A stretch of DNA of 64,000 nt. It comes from Acidobacteriota bacterium. GTDB lineage: Bacteria > Acidobacteriota > Vicinamibacteria > Vicinamibacterales > UBA2999. The stretch is from NCBI GenBank assembly GCA_016789705.1, contig JAEUQR010000005.1, positions 1 to 64,000 of the forward strand. Reading direction: 5' to 3'. The notes under the pieces are model-generated. The model saw nothing but the letters and a program-made list of their open reading frames with translations, was not told the DNA's origin and did no database searches. Both the position numbers and the translations under genes were made by a program. Positions 17,838-25,160 of the stretch are shown piece by piece; the first letter of the stretch is position 1; each line of letters opens with the position of its first letter.

Positions 17838-19981
17838 CGCGTCACCTCCTCACGAATCTCGCCGTCGTGGAGTCGCACGACCCGGGAGCACTGCGCCAGC
17901 ACGTCAGGCCGTTCGGTGATGCAGACGACCGTCCACGGCGCGGAAGGGTCGAAGATGATGGCGTCGAGCCGGGCCCGCTCCTCGGGCTGATCGATGGTGT
18001 CGAGGGCGCCGTCGATGACGAGGAGCCGAGGCCGGGCGACCACGGCACGGGCGATCATCAGTCGGCACGCCTGGCGGTGCGACAGGGGACGGCCGTGTGG
18101 GGTGAGCACGGTGTCGAGGCCCTGCGGCAGGCGCAGCAGTTCGTCGAGCAGGCCGACGCCGGCGAGCGCCGCGGTGACGTCGCCATGGCTCACGCCTGGA
18201 CGCCCGAGCCGCACGTTGTCGAGCACGGTGCCGGGAAAGAGTTCGACGCCGCGCACGAGGCCGACGGCGGAGCGCAGTGTCGCAAGCGGCAGGTCGCGCA
18301 CGTCGACGCCGTCCACGCGCACGGCGCCGGCCGAGGTCGAGCGCAGTCCGAACAACACGTCGGCGAGCGTGCTCTTGCCCGAGCCATTCGGGCCGGTGAC
18401 GCCCACGTGTTCGCCCGGCGCGAGCGACCACTGCCGCACGCTGAGCGCCGCACGGGTACCATCCGGATACCGCACCTCGACATCGCGCATCTCGATGGCG
18501 AGCGCGCCGGTGCCGGGGAGCGTCGCCTCGCCGCCGGCGCGCTCGAGCGGCAGATCGATGAGGTCGCCGAGCTTGTCGATGGCCGCCGACAGGTCGTAGA
18601 AGACCTCGAGCTGTTTGCCGAACTTCGTGAAGGCGCTCATCATCAGCGTGACCACGAGTTCACTCGCCACCAGCTGCCCGAGCGTCAGCTGGCGGTCGAT
18701 GACCAGGAAGCCGCCGATGCCGAGCAGGGCGGAACTGGCGGTGGCCTGCAGCGCGAACGACCCGAGCACCTGCCGGATCAGGATCTTGAAGTGTTTGGTG
18801 CGGTAGTCGAGGTAGTCCTCGAGCAGGCGGCGCGAGCGCTCGGTGGCGAACGCCGGCGCGCCGGCCGACTTGAACGTGACCAAGTGCGCGGCGATCTGCT
18901 CGAGCCACGCCTCGAGCGCGTACTTGGCCTTCGATTCCTTGATGGCCGTGCTCACGGCGCCCCGGCCGAGCACGAAGACGATGAAGAGCATCGCGCTCAC
19001 GAGGAAGACGTCGAAGGCGAGCAGGAACGGGTGGTAGACGGCGAGCAGCACCATGCCGATCGAGGTCTGCATCAGGATGCTGAGGCCGTCGATGAGCAGC
19101 AGCGCCGCCGACTTCTGCACGGTCACCGTGTCGAAAAATCGGTTGACCAGTTCGGGGCCGTGATAACGGTCGAAGGCGTCGGCGCGGACGCGCAGCAGCC
19201 GCCAGGTGACGTCGGTGGCGACGCGCGCGAAGATGCTCTTCTGGATGATTTCGACGACGGCCGCGCGCAGCGCGTTGAGCGCCGTGGAGAAGCCGAGGGC
19301 GACGAAGACCACCAGCATCAGCACGGCCAGCGGCTGCAGCAGTGAGCCGAAGGCGATGGTGTTGACGAGCAGCTGCACGGCAATCGGCACGACCAGCGAC
19401 AGCAGTCCGATGACGGCCGAGTAGACCACCGCCACCCACAGCGTGCGGCGTTCGGCGCCGAGCAGCGCGCGGATACGCGAGAACGGTTCGCGGCGAGTGT
19501 CGGTCGAGGCCGAGCGCATGCCGGCGAGCGGCGCGGCGGGCTCGGCGAGCAGCCACTCGGTGACGTCGTGGTCGCCGGCGACGCCCAGCCACGCCCGCAG
19601 ACTGGCGAGCGACCAGCGGCCCGGCCGATCGTGGGCGCCGGGCACGGCCACCCGGGCGCCGCCGCGCTGGCGGTCGAGCACGGCAATGGCGTCGGTGTCG
19701 CCGGCCGCCGTCTGGCGCACGGCTACCCAGGGCATGGCCGGGTCGGCGTCGTCGACCACTTCCTTGAGCGAGCGGCGCACGCGGGCCACGGCCAGGCCCG
19801 CCTCGGCGGCGAAGATGTTGATGGCGCCGGTGACGTCTGGTGGCGGCGTCGAGGCGGCCAGGCGCCGGGCCGTGGCGTCGAGCGCGTCGTGGTCGTAGAC
19901 GACGCCATGGGCGCCGGCGAGCAGCTCGACGACGGCGCGTGCCTGGAGGAGCGATGGCGGCGTGGACGGTGGATGCGGCAT
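17834..19981 (-). CDS. PCAT/HlyB-like ABC exporter with degenerate ATPase motifs
   Basis: The 715-residue protein has an N-terminal region (about 1-125) like a C39-peptidase-like domain, without the catalytic Cys. A six-helix permease domain (about 165-450) and a nucleotide-binding domain follow. Walker A is intact (GPNGSGKST, about 526-534). Other ATPase motifs are not: the Q-loop position reads LVRGVELF with no Gln, the signature is LSHRQ instead of LSGGQ, Walker B is LLVIDGALD with Gly in place of the catalytic Glu, and the H-loop is CITERPD with Glu in place of His. Some exporter clades share the altered Q-loop and signature, but loss of both Glu and His is unusual. ATG 19981 is chosen because the upstream TTG at 20059 lies before the predicted transcription start. 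Confidence 0.85.
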   Translation of the reverse strand: MPHPPSTPPSLLQARAVVELLAGAHGVVYDHDALDATARRLAASTPPPDVTGAINIFAAEAGLAVARVRRSLKEVVDDADPAMPWVAVRQTAAGDTDAIAVLDRQRGGARVAVPGAHDRPGRWSLASLRAWLGVAGDHDVTEWLLAEPAAPLAGMRSASTDTRREPFSRIRALLGAERRTLWVAVVYSAVIGLLSLVVPIAVQLLVNTIAFGSLLQPLAVLMLVVFVALGFSTALNALRAAVVEIIQKSIFARVATDVTWRLLRVRADAFDRYHGPELVNRFFDTVTVQKSAALLLIDGLSILMQTSIGMVLLAVYHPFLLAFDVFLVSAMLFIVFVLGRGAVSTAIKESKAKYALEAWLEQIAAHLVTFKSAGAPAFATERSRRLLEDYLDYRTKHFKILIRQVLGSFALQATASSALLGIGGFLVIDRQLTLGQLVASELVVTLMMSAFTKFGKQLEVFYDLSAAIDKLGDLIDLPLERAGGEATLPGTGALAIEMRDVEVRYPDGTRAALSVRQWSLAPGEHVGVTGPNGSGKSTLADVLFGLRSTSAGAVRVDGVDVRDLPLATLRSAVGLVRGVELFPGTVLDNVRLGRPGVSHGDVTAALAGVGLLDELLRLPQGLDTVLTPHGRPLSHRQACRLMIARAVVARPRLLVIDGALDTIDQPEERARLDAIIFDPSAPWTVVCITERPDVLAQCSRVVRLHDGEIREEVTR

Positions 19982-20045
19982 GGGCAGATGCGTTCGCCGG
20001 CGCCGGCCGCCGGAACGGCGACGTGCGCTGCGTAAGACACGAACG

Positions 20046-20075
20046 AGTATACGCGACAAAAAAATCGTGAGTCAA
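20046..20075 (-). promoter_or_regulatory. Sigma70-type promoter of the export operon
   Basis: On the reverse strand, TTGACT (20070-20075), an 18-nt spacer containing seven consecutive T, and TATACT (20046-20051) form a near-consensus promoter. Transcription would start near 20039, leaving a leader of about 58 nt before ATG 19981. Confidence 0.7.
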
Positions 20076-20083
20076 TTGTCGCG
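20052..20083. promoter_or_regulatory. Inverted-repeat operator between export operon and regulator
   Basis: CGCGACAA (20052-20059) and TTGTCGCG (20076-20083) are perfect 8-bp arms separated by 16 bp, about two helical turns centre to centre. They straddle the -35 and spacer of the export promoter and lie 22 bp before the divergent wHTH gene. This is the expected place for autoregulation and repression by that protein. Confidence 0.6.
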
Positions 20084-20105
20084 AAACGGATGTAGGCTAT
20101 AGATT

Positions 20106-20459
20106 ATGGCGAAGCATTCCGGTGCGTCGAAGTGGACGTTCCTGACCAACCACGGCCATGTCCTGCTGTGTCTCGCCCAGAGCTCCGGCCTGCGGCTGCG
20201 CGATGTGGCGGCGCAGGTCGGCGTCACCGAGCGGGCCGTGCAGCGCATCGTGGCCGACCTCGAGAATGGCGGGTACCTCAGGCGGCGGCGCAGTGGACGC
20301 CAGAACGTCTACGAGATCGACTTCGAGCAGCCGCTGCGGCATCCCGTGGAGTCGCACCACCGGGTCGGCGAGCTCATTGCGTTGTCGGTCGAAGAGGAGC
20401 CGCGGGCGCCGCGCCGGCGGCCGGCGCGCGCCGGCGCGAAGCGAGCCACCGGTCGCTAG
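20106..20459 (+). CDS. Small winged-helix regulator (MarR-like)
   Basis: The 117-residue protein has a winged helix-turn-helix at about residues 10-75: helices LLCLAQSSGLRLRDVAAQVG and TERAVQRIVADLENGGYL, then a wing RRRRSGRQNVYEID. The tail is basic and Arg/Pro-rich. Proteins of this size and sequence type occur as stand-alone HTH regulators in bacteria and archaea. It is divergent from the export operon and is the obvious candidate to bind the inverted repeat between them. A TAGGCT hexamer 7 nt before the ATG and the lack of a Shine-Dalgarno suggest a leaderless mRNA. The next 105 bp to the tRNA gene show nothing recognisable. Confidence 0.85.
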   Translation: MAKHSGASKWTFLTNHGHVLLCLAQSSGLRLRDVAAQVGVTERAVQRIVADLENGGYLRRRRSGRQNVYEIDFEQPLRHPVESHHRVGELIALSVEEEPRAPRRRPARAGAKRATGR

Positions 20460-20564
20460 CCGCGTGACGCAGGTGCGCCGGCGGTGATTAGGGAGTGAGC
20501 GCGGATGACTGCCGGATGCGGCGAGGAGCCGCCCCGCGCCGTGCGAAATCAGCGGAAGGGAAGT

Positions 20565-20640
20565 TGGTGGCCAGGGACGGGATCGAACCGCCGACACTGC
20601 GATTTTCAGTCGCATGCTCTACCAACTGAGCTACCTGGCC
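20565..20640 (-). tRNA. tRNA-Phe (GAA)
   Basis: The reverse strand folds as a complete 76-nt tRNA. The acceptor stem is GGCCAGG/CCTGGCC and the D arm is GCTC/GAGC. The anticodon arm is GCGAC-TGAAAAT-CGC with anticodon GAA. The T arm contains GGTTCGATCC, and the terminal CCA is encoded (20565-20567). Confidence 0.97.
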
Positions 20641-20675
20641 ACGGCCCGTGCCCGCAGGGCAGGCACAGAAAAGTG

Positions 20676-20681
20676 ACTATA
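20676..20681 (-). promoter_or_regulatory. Candidate -10 for tRNA-Phe
   Basis: TATAGT on the reverse strand lies 35 bp upstream of the mature tRNA 5' end, giving a leader of about 29 nt. The -35 is weak. A short CCACC/GGTGG hairpin sits between this element and the upstream PAP2 stop. Confidence 0.4.
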
Positions 20682-20722
20682 ACACAGGGTAATCGGAACG
20701 ATCCATGCCCACCTGTTGGTGG

Positions 20723-21280
20723 TCAGGGGCGCCGCCGCCGCGGCTGGCCGCCCTCGGGGGACGGCCAGGGGCGGGCCGACGCGTGACGGCCGCCCAGCAC
20801 GAGGTACGTGCACAGCAGGCCCAGCAGGGCCCCGGCCGCGACGTCTGAGGGGTAGTGCACACCCACGTAGATGCGCGACACGGCCATCAGGCTCGCAAGA
20901 CCCCACAGCACCGGCGCGGCGGCGGGCATGAGGCGAGCGCCCGACAACGCCCCGGCCACCGCCGTGGCCGCATGACCTGAGGGGAACGAGTAGCCGGTGG
21001 CCGGCGACGGCTCCACCGTGCGCGCCGCGACGAACCCCGTCTGATACGGGCGGATCCGGCCGACCAGCGGCTTCACGATGCCGCTCGCCATCACGTAGGT
21101 GAGCGACACCGCGAGGCAGGCGCGGAAAGCGGACGCCCTGAGGCGGGGCGACAGCAACGCCGCCGCCCCGGAGAGGAACCACACGCCGGGGAAGTAGCCA
21201 AGCCAGCTCACCCCCGTCATGACCGTGTCGAGCCACGGTGCGTGCGCACCGTTGATGGCCGAGAAGAGCGCCGCGTCCAC
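20723..21280 (-). CDS. PAP2-family membrane phosphatase
   Basis: The 185-residue membrane protein has all three type-2 phosphatidic acid phosphatase motifs: KPLVGRIRP, PSGH (in YSFPSGHAA) and SRIYVGVHYPSD. About five hydrophobic helices carry them. Family members dephosphorylate undecaprenyl pyrophosphate, phosphatidate or related lipid phosphates on the outer face of the inner membrane; the substrate is not decided by sequence. It begins 3 bp after the recA stop, so it is probably expressed from the recA promoter, which is an unusual partner. Confidence 0.88.
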   Translation of the reverse strand: MDAALFSAINGAHAPWLDTVMTGVSWLGYFPGVWFLSGAAALLSPRLRASAFRACLAVSLTYVMASGIVKPLVGRIRPYQTGFVAARTVEPSPATGYSFPSGHAATAVAGALSGARLMPAAAPVLWGLASLMAVSRIYVGVHYPSDVAAGALLGLLCTYLVLGGRHASARPWPSPEGGQPRRRRP

Positions 21281-21283
21281 GCG

Positions 21284-22312
21284 CTAGACCGTGGCGGGTT
21301 CCGTGTCGCGCATCAGGCCGAGTTCGCGGCGCACGCGATCCTCGATCGTCTGGCGGATGTCCTTGTGTTCCTTGAGGAACGTCTTGACGTTTTCGCGACC
21401 CTGGCCGAGCCGCTCGCCGCCGTACGAGAACCAGGCGCCGCTCTTGTCGATGATCTTGCGCTCGACCGCCAGGTCGATGAGGTCGCCTTCGCGCGAGACG
21501 CCTTCGCCGTACATGATGTCGAACTCCGCTTCGCGGAAGGGCGGCGCCATCTTGTTCTTGACGATCTTGACGCGCGTGCGCCCGCCAACCACGGCTTCGC
21601 CGTCCTTGATGGCGCCGATGCGGCGGATGTCGACGCGCACCGACGAGTAGAACTTCAGCGCGCGGCCGCCGGTGGTCGTTTCGGGGCTGCCGAACATCAC
21701 GCCGATCTTCTCGCGGAGCTGGTTGATGAAGATGAGCGTGGTCTTCGACTTGGCCACCACGGCCGTGAGCTTGCGCAGCGCCTGCGACATGAGGCGCGCC
21801 TGCAGGCCCACCTGCGCGTCGCCCATCTCGCCTTCGATTTCGGCACGGGGAACGAGGGCCGCCACCGAGTCGACCACGACCACGTCGACCGAGTTCGAGC
21901 GCACGAGCACTTCGACGATTTCGAGCGCCTGCTCGCCGTTGTCCGGCTGCGAGACCAGCAGGTTCTCGATGTCCACGCCCAGCTTGCGGGCGTATTCGGC
22001 ATCGAGCGCGTGTTCCGCGTCGACGAAGGCCGCCATGCCGCCGGCGCGCTGCGCCTCGGCAATGACCTGCAGGGTGAGGGTGGTCTTGCCCGACGACTCG
22101 GGGCCGAACACCTCGACGACGCGGCCACGCGGGAACCCGCCGATGCCGAGTGCGTAATCGATGCTGATCGAGCCCGTGGAGATCGCCTCATGCGGCGCCA
22201 CCGCGCCCTTCGACCCGAGGCGCATGATGGCGCCCTTGCCGAACTGCTTCTCGATCTGGCCCACCGCCATCTCGATGGCTTTGAGGCGCTCCTTCACATC
22301 ATCCACTGCCAT
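21284..22312 (-). CDS. recA: Recombinase RecA
   Basis: The 342-residue protein is full length and uninterrupted, with no intein. Walker [10 protein letters not shown] is at residues 70-78, the MAW-type core includes FVDAEHALD, Walker B is [10 protein letters not shown] and loop L2 includes [15 protein letters not shown]. It promotes strand exchange and LexA self-cleavage in the SOS response. A GGAGA ribosome site precedes ATG 22312. A promoter with a direct repeat over its -35 lies about 65-90 bp upstream. Confidence 0.98.
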   Translation of the reverse strand: MAVDDVKERLKAIEMAVGQIEKQFGKGAIMRLGSKGAVAPHEAISTGSISIDYALGIGGFPRGRVVEVFGPESSGKTTLTLQVIAEAQRAGGMAAFVDAEHALDAEYARKLGVDIENLLVSQPDNGEQALEIVEVLVRSNSVDVVVVDSVAALVPRAEIEGEMGDAQVGLQARLMSQALRKLTAVVAKSKTTLIFINQLREKIGVMFGSPETTTGGRALKFYSSVRVDIRRIGAIKDGEAVVGGRTRVKIVKNKMAPPFREAEFDIMYGEGVSREGDLIDLAVERKIIDKSGAWFSYGGERLGQGRENVKTFLKEHKDIRQTIEDRVRRELGLMRDTEPATV

Positions 22313-22374
22313 GGCTTGAATCTCCGTTGACGTAGGGCCGCTCCCCAGTCGGAGCCGCCCGTCAACCGAAGTCG

Positions 22375-22403
22375 ATGCTAATGACAGGCCAAGCGAAAGT
22401 CAA
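22375..22403 (-). promoter_or_regulatory. recA promoter
   Basis: Reverse strand: TTGACT (22398-22403), 17-nt spacer, TAGCAT (22375-22380). The predicted start near 22368 leaves a leader of about 56 nt with a Shine-Dalgarno. Confidence 0.6.
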
Positions 22404-22409
22404 GCGAAA
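22390..22409. promoter_or_regulatory. Direct repeat overlapping the recA -35
   Basis: Two identical CAAGCGAAA units (22390-22398 and 22401-22409) have an 11-bp period. Read from the recA strand they are TTTCGCTTG-AC-TTTCGCTTG, the first including the start of the TTGACT -35. An 11-bp direct repeat is the geometry of the GTTC-N7-GTTC LexA boxes of Alphaproteobacteria. Neither the E. coli CTGT-N8-ACAG nor the Gram-positive GAAC-N4-GTTC box is seen. Confidence 0.45.
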
Positions 22410-22522
22410 TGCCGTGTAGCTCACAGAATGTGGCCCTTCATTATCAGTGGTTTACGGGGACCAGTGACTTTCGCCCCACGGAGCCGATCGCCCCGGGGGC
22501 GCAGACTTCGCAGCGTGCGGGT

Positions 22523-22552
22523 TTGACCGAACGCGCATGAGTTGCGTACGGT
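22523..22552 (+). promoter_or_regulatory. Candidate promoter of the DUF457-type gene
   Basis: TTGACC (22523-22528), 18-nt spacer and TACGGT (22547-22552). The ATG follows 7 nt later, so the transcript would be leaderless. Confidence 0.4.
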
Positions 22553-22559
22553 TGGGCGG

Positions 22560-23105
22560 ATGCCGAGCCCCGTGGGACATGCCCTTGGCGGGGCCATCGT
22601 GGGTCTCGTCTGCGAGGCGCGCCGTGCCGGCGGAGGGCGGGGCCTGAGGGCGGCGCGCGCCGCGCTGGCCTCACCGCTCGTCGTGGCCGGCGCGGTCGCC
22701 GGCGTGCTGCCCGACATCGACTTCCTGTGGGGGCGCCACAACATGGAGACGCACAGCCTCGGTGCAGCCGTTCTGGCCGCCGTGGTGGCGTGGTCGTGGC
22801 AGCGGGGGCAGACGCGTCTCGCGCTCACGGTCGGGCTCGCGTGGGCGTCGCACGTACTCTTCGACTGGCTGGGGTCGGACGACACGGCGCCGCTCGGCGT
22901 GATGGCGCTCTGGCCGGTCACGTCCACGTTCTACTTCGCGCACGCCTACGTGTTCGAAGCGATCTCGCGCCGCTATTGGCTCGACGGCTTCGTCACCCAC
23001 AACCTCTGGGCGGTGACGACCGAAGCCCTGGTGCTCGGGCCGGTGCTCGCCGTCACCGCCTGGTGGCGGTCGCATGCCGCGGCTCCGCCGGTCGCGCGTT
23101 CGTAA
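22560..23105 (+). CDS. Metal-dependent membrane hydrolase (DUF457/YdjM-like)
   Basis: The 181-residue protein has four to five hydrophobic segments and the conserved polar motifs of the family: GHALGGA near the N-terminus, LPDIDFLWGRH, the ETHS motif and HVLFDWLG. The His and Asp residues probably bind a metal at the membrane surface. YdjM-like relatives are described as membrane-bound putative hydrolases, and in E. coli ydjM is LexA-regulated. That is notable because this gene is divergent from recA and shares its upstream region. ATG 22560 is chosen because the six-codon upstream extension would precede the predicted transcription start. Confidence 0.8.
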   Translation: MPSPVGHALGGAIVGLVCEARRAGGGRGLRAARAALASPLVVAGAVAGVLPDIDFLWGRHNMETHSLGAAVLAAVVAWSWQRGQTRLALTVGLAWASHVLFDWLGSDDTAPLGVMALWPVTSTFYFAHAYVFEAISRRYWLDGFVTHNLWAVTTEALVLGPVLAVTAWWRSHAAAPPVARS

Positions 23106-23129
23106 CGGCGGGGCGGGCCGGCAGGGCGG

Positions 23130-23951
23130 TTACGGACGCGCCGCGCCTGGCGCAGGACGCGCCGATGGCGTGGCCCGCCGGGCGCCGGCGTCGTAGAGGC
23201 CGACCGCGCTGTGGTCGGTGAGCATCTGCCCCTCGTACTTCCACGTGCGCCGGTATTCGATCGGTGCCGTGAGCGAGGCCCCGGCGGCGATCTTCACCGG
23301 CGCCGCCAGCACGACCGCCGTGGTGCGTCCCGGCATCCACGTGCCCAGGTCGCGGGTGTCGCCGTCGGCCGTCTTCAGCTTCAACACGGCGCTGCGTACG
23401 ATGGCCGGATTCCCCGGCAGCAGATCGACCGCGCCGATGGTGCGTCCGGCCGCGGCGGTGAGCGGCAGCACGACCTCGTGCGAGGCCTCGTTGGCCGTCG
23501 CCTCGAGCGTGAAGGGCGCCGGCAGTCGCAGCGGCACGTCAGGCGCGCCCTGGGCCCACTCGTTCACCAGCTTCACCGGCGGCGGTGGCTTCGAGGCATC
23601 GCCGCGCGGCGTGCCGCCGTTGGCCCACACGAGCATCATGTCGAGCTCGCGCGGCGTCAGCGTCATCTGGTGCCACGGCGGCGCCGGCTCTTCGCTGAGG
23701 AATTCGAGCCGCAGCGATTCGGCCCAGGGCGACGCATCTTCGTGCGTCAACAGCGACATCGGGGCGACGCCGCCATCCACGTGACAGCGCCCGCAGCGAT
23801 CGCGAAAGAGCGGGAACATGTCTTCGTTGAAGAGGTACTTCGAGGTGATGGCCTTGTGGGCCTCGCCGGGTGTCTGGGCGGCAAGGGCGAGCCCGAGCGC
23901 CAGTGCAGCGGCCGCAAGCAGGCGGACGACGGACGCGGTCGGGCGGATCAT
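23130..23951 (-). CDS. Periplasmic c-type haem protein
   Basis: The 273-residue protein has a signal peptide (LLAAAALALGLALAAQ) and one haem c site CGRCH at about residues 53-57, in MFPLFRDRCGRCHVDGG. The sequence after it, through PPWHQMTLTPRELDMMLVW, resembles the cytochrome-like segment of copper/haem oxidase-associated proteins. A beta-sandwich region (about 140-250) follows, and the tail is Pro/Ala-rich. Maturation would depend on the ccm operon at 31405-38766. Its ATG overlaps the stop of the heavy-metal-binding gene by 4 bp (ATGA), so the two work together. Electron partner unknown. Confidence 0.75.
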   Translation of the reverse strand: MIRPTASVVRLLAAAALALGLALAAQTPGEAHKAITSKYLFNEDMFPLFRDRCGRCHVDGGVAPMSLLTHEDASPWAESLRLEFLSEEPAPPWHQMTLTPRELDMMLVWANGGTPRGDASKPPPPVKLVNEWAQGAPDVPLRLPAPFTLEATANEASHEVVLPLTAAAGRTIGAVDLLPGNPAIVRSAVLKLKTADGDTRDLGTWMPGRTTAVVLAAPVKIAAGASLTAPIEYRRTWKYEGQMLTDHSAVGLYDAGARRATPSARPAPGAARP

Positions 23952-25087
23952 CGCGAGCCTCCGAAGCTGGCTTCCATCGTCCTGACGGCCGTGGCGAATT
24001 CAGCGGCGGCACGCTCGACCACGTCGCGTTCGCCGCGGTCGCCGGCCGAGTCGAGACGGAACGCCGCCAGCACGATCGCGCGGCTGGCACGCTCGACCTC
24101 GGCCCGTTTCGCCTCGGGGAACTCGCGCGCGTGCAGCTCGAGGGCGAGGGCGAGTTCCTTGCCCTGCAGCGCCGGCACCCATACTTCGCTCAGGCCGCCG
24201 CGGCCGACCACCGCGGTCAGCTCATCACGACGCTCGACGAGCATCTTCAGGAGGTCGCGCGGGTTGTCGGGAATGTCCATCATGAGCCGTGTGGCCACGT
24301 CCATGGCCGGCGGCATCGAATCGGTCGAGAACTCACCGAACGCGAAATCGAAGCGCTGTTCCTTGCCTCCGGGCTCGAACACCGCCTGCATCGTCAGGTT
24401 CGCTGGCAGCGCCAGCGGATCGATCGCCGCTTCGAGGTAGGCGCCATCGCCGGCCACGGCGAGCGGCACCGACGCCACTTCCTTCGTGACGAACGTCTTC
24501 GGATCGGTCTCTTCCTTCGTGACGAGCCGCGCCTTCACGGCCTTGACCTTCGCGGCGGCGAGCGGCTTGGTGTAGTCGTCGTAGAGATACAGACGGAAGA
24601 CGCCGGGCGAGGGGTAGACGCCCTCGACGTGGTGCCAGTAGTCCTGCGCCATGAAGAACTGGCCGCCATGCTGCGGGTTGTGGTTGCCGTGGGCCGCGGC
24701 CTTGTTCACGCGCACCGCCTGCGTGCCGTCCTTGCAGCGTTGCGGTTCCATCAGGTCCTTGTCGACGCCGCCGCAGCGCCACGCCACCGACACGGTGATC
24801 TCGCCGAGCGTGCGGCCACAGATCGGACACTTGCCCGGCTTCTTTTCGGCCACGACCGAGTGCACCGGACAGGTGTGGACGCTGTCGAGCCGCATGGGCT
24901 CGAGGCCCATCTTGCAGATCGGACACTCGCCGTCTTCGTGCGCCACCTGGTCCGAATGCATCGGGCAGACGTAGACGAGCGGCGGCAGATCCTGCTCCTG
25001 CGCGTGCGGATGGAAGGACGTGGCCGACCAGGCCACGAGCCAGCCGATGACGAGGGCGATACGGGCGGCGCGGTCGGGACGCGGCAT
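23948..25087 (-). CDS. Secreted protein with two heavy-metal-binding motifs
   Basis: The 379-residue protein has an N-terminal export signal (about residues 1-30). Two consecutive Cys-rich metal-binding modules follow: VYVCPMHSDQ...CPICKMGLEPM at about 38-68 and TCPVHS...CPICGRTL at about 75-100. They resemble the heavy-metal-binding domain found next to CusB and copper ATPases. A His-rich section (HGNHNPQHGGQFFMAQDYWHH) and a beta-rich region with a Tyr-rich strand (FRLYLYDDYTKPL) follow. It probably handles copper or a similar soft metal in the periplasm with the haem protein encoded downstream. The start is ATG 25087, since the open frame to 25492 overlaps the divergent gene. Confidence 0.78.
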   Translation of the reverse strand: MPRPDRAARIALVIGWLVAWSATSFHPHAQEQDLPPLVYVCPMHSDQVAHEDGECPICKMGLEPMRLDSVHTCPVHSVVAEKKPGKCPICGRTLGEITVSVAWRCGGVDKDLMEPQRCKDGTQAVRVNKAAAHGNHNPQHGGQFFMAQDYWHHVEGVYPSPGVFRLYLYDDYTKPLAAAKVKAVKARLVTKEETDPKTFVTKEVASVPLAVAGDGAYLEAAIDPLALPANLTMQAVFEPGGKEQRFDFAFGEFSTDSMPPAMDVATRLMMDIPDNPRDLLKMLVERRDELTAVVGRGGLSEVWVPALQGKELALALELHAREFPEAKRAEVERASRAIVLAAFRLDSAGDRGERDVVERAAAEFATAVRTMEASFGGSR

Positions 25088-25093
25088 GGGCCG

Positions 25094-25099
25094 ATGATA
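25094..25099 (-). promoter_or_regulatory. -10-like TATCAT before the metal-binding gene
   Basis: Reverse-strand TATCAT ends 6 nt before ATG 25087, consistent with a leaderless transcript. No clear -35. Confidence 0.4.
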
Positions 25100-25146
25100 A
25101 CGCGCCCGGGGGGGCCATGGCGCGCCGCGACGTCCGGACGCCGGCG

Positions 25147-25152
25147 TAAGAT
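25147..25152 (+). promoter_or_regulatory. -10-like TAAGAT before the phosphotriesterase-like gene
   Basis: TAAGAT ends 8 nt before ATG 25161. No convincing -35 lies in the GC-rich sequence upstream. Confidence 0.4.
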
Positions 25153-25160
25153 ACCGGCCG

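Noticed and set aside
20059-20061. TTG as start of the ABC exporter gene
   Set aside because: It lies upstream of the predicted promoter and would add an Arg-rich 26-residue extension not expected for the family.
21284-22312. Intein or interruption in recA
   Set aside because: The RecA frame is full length (342 codons) and continuous with all motifs in order.
22313-22559. E. coli-type or Gram-positive LexA box before recA
   Set aside because: Neither CTGT-N8-ACAG nor GAAC-N4-GTTC was found; only the direct repeat at 22390-22409 stands out.
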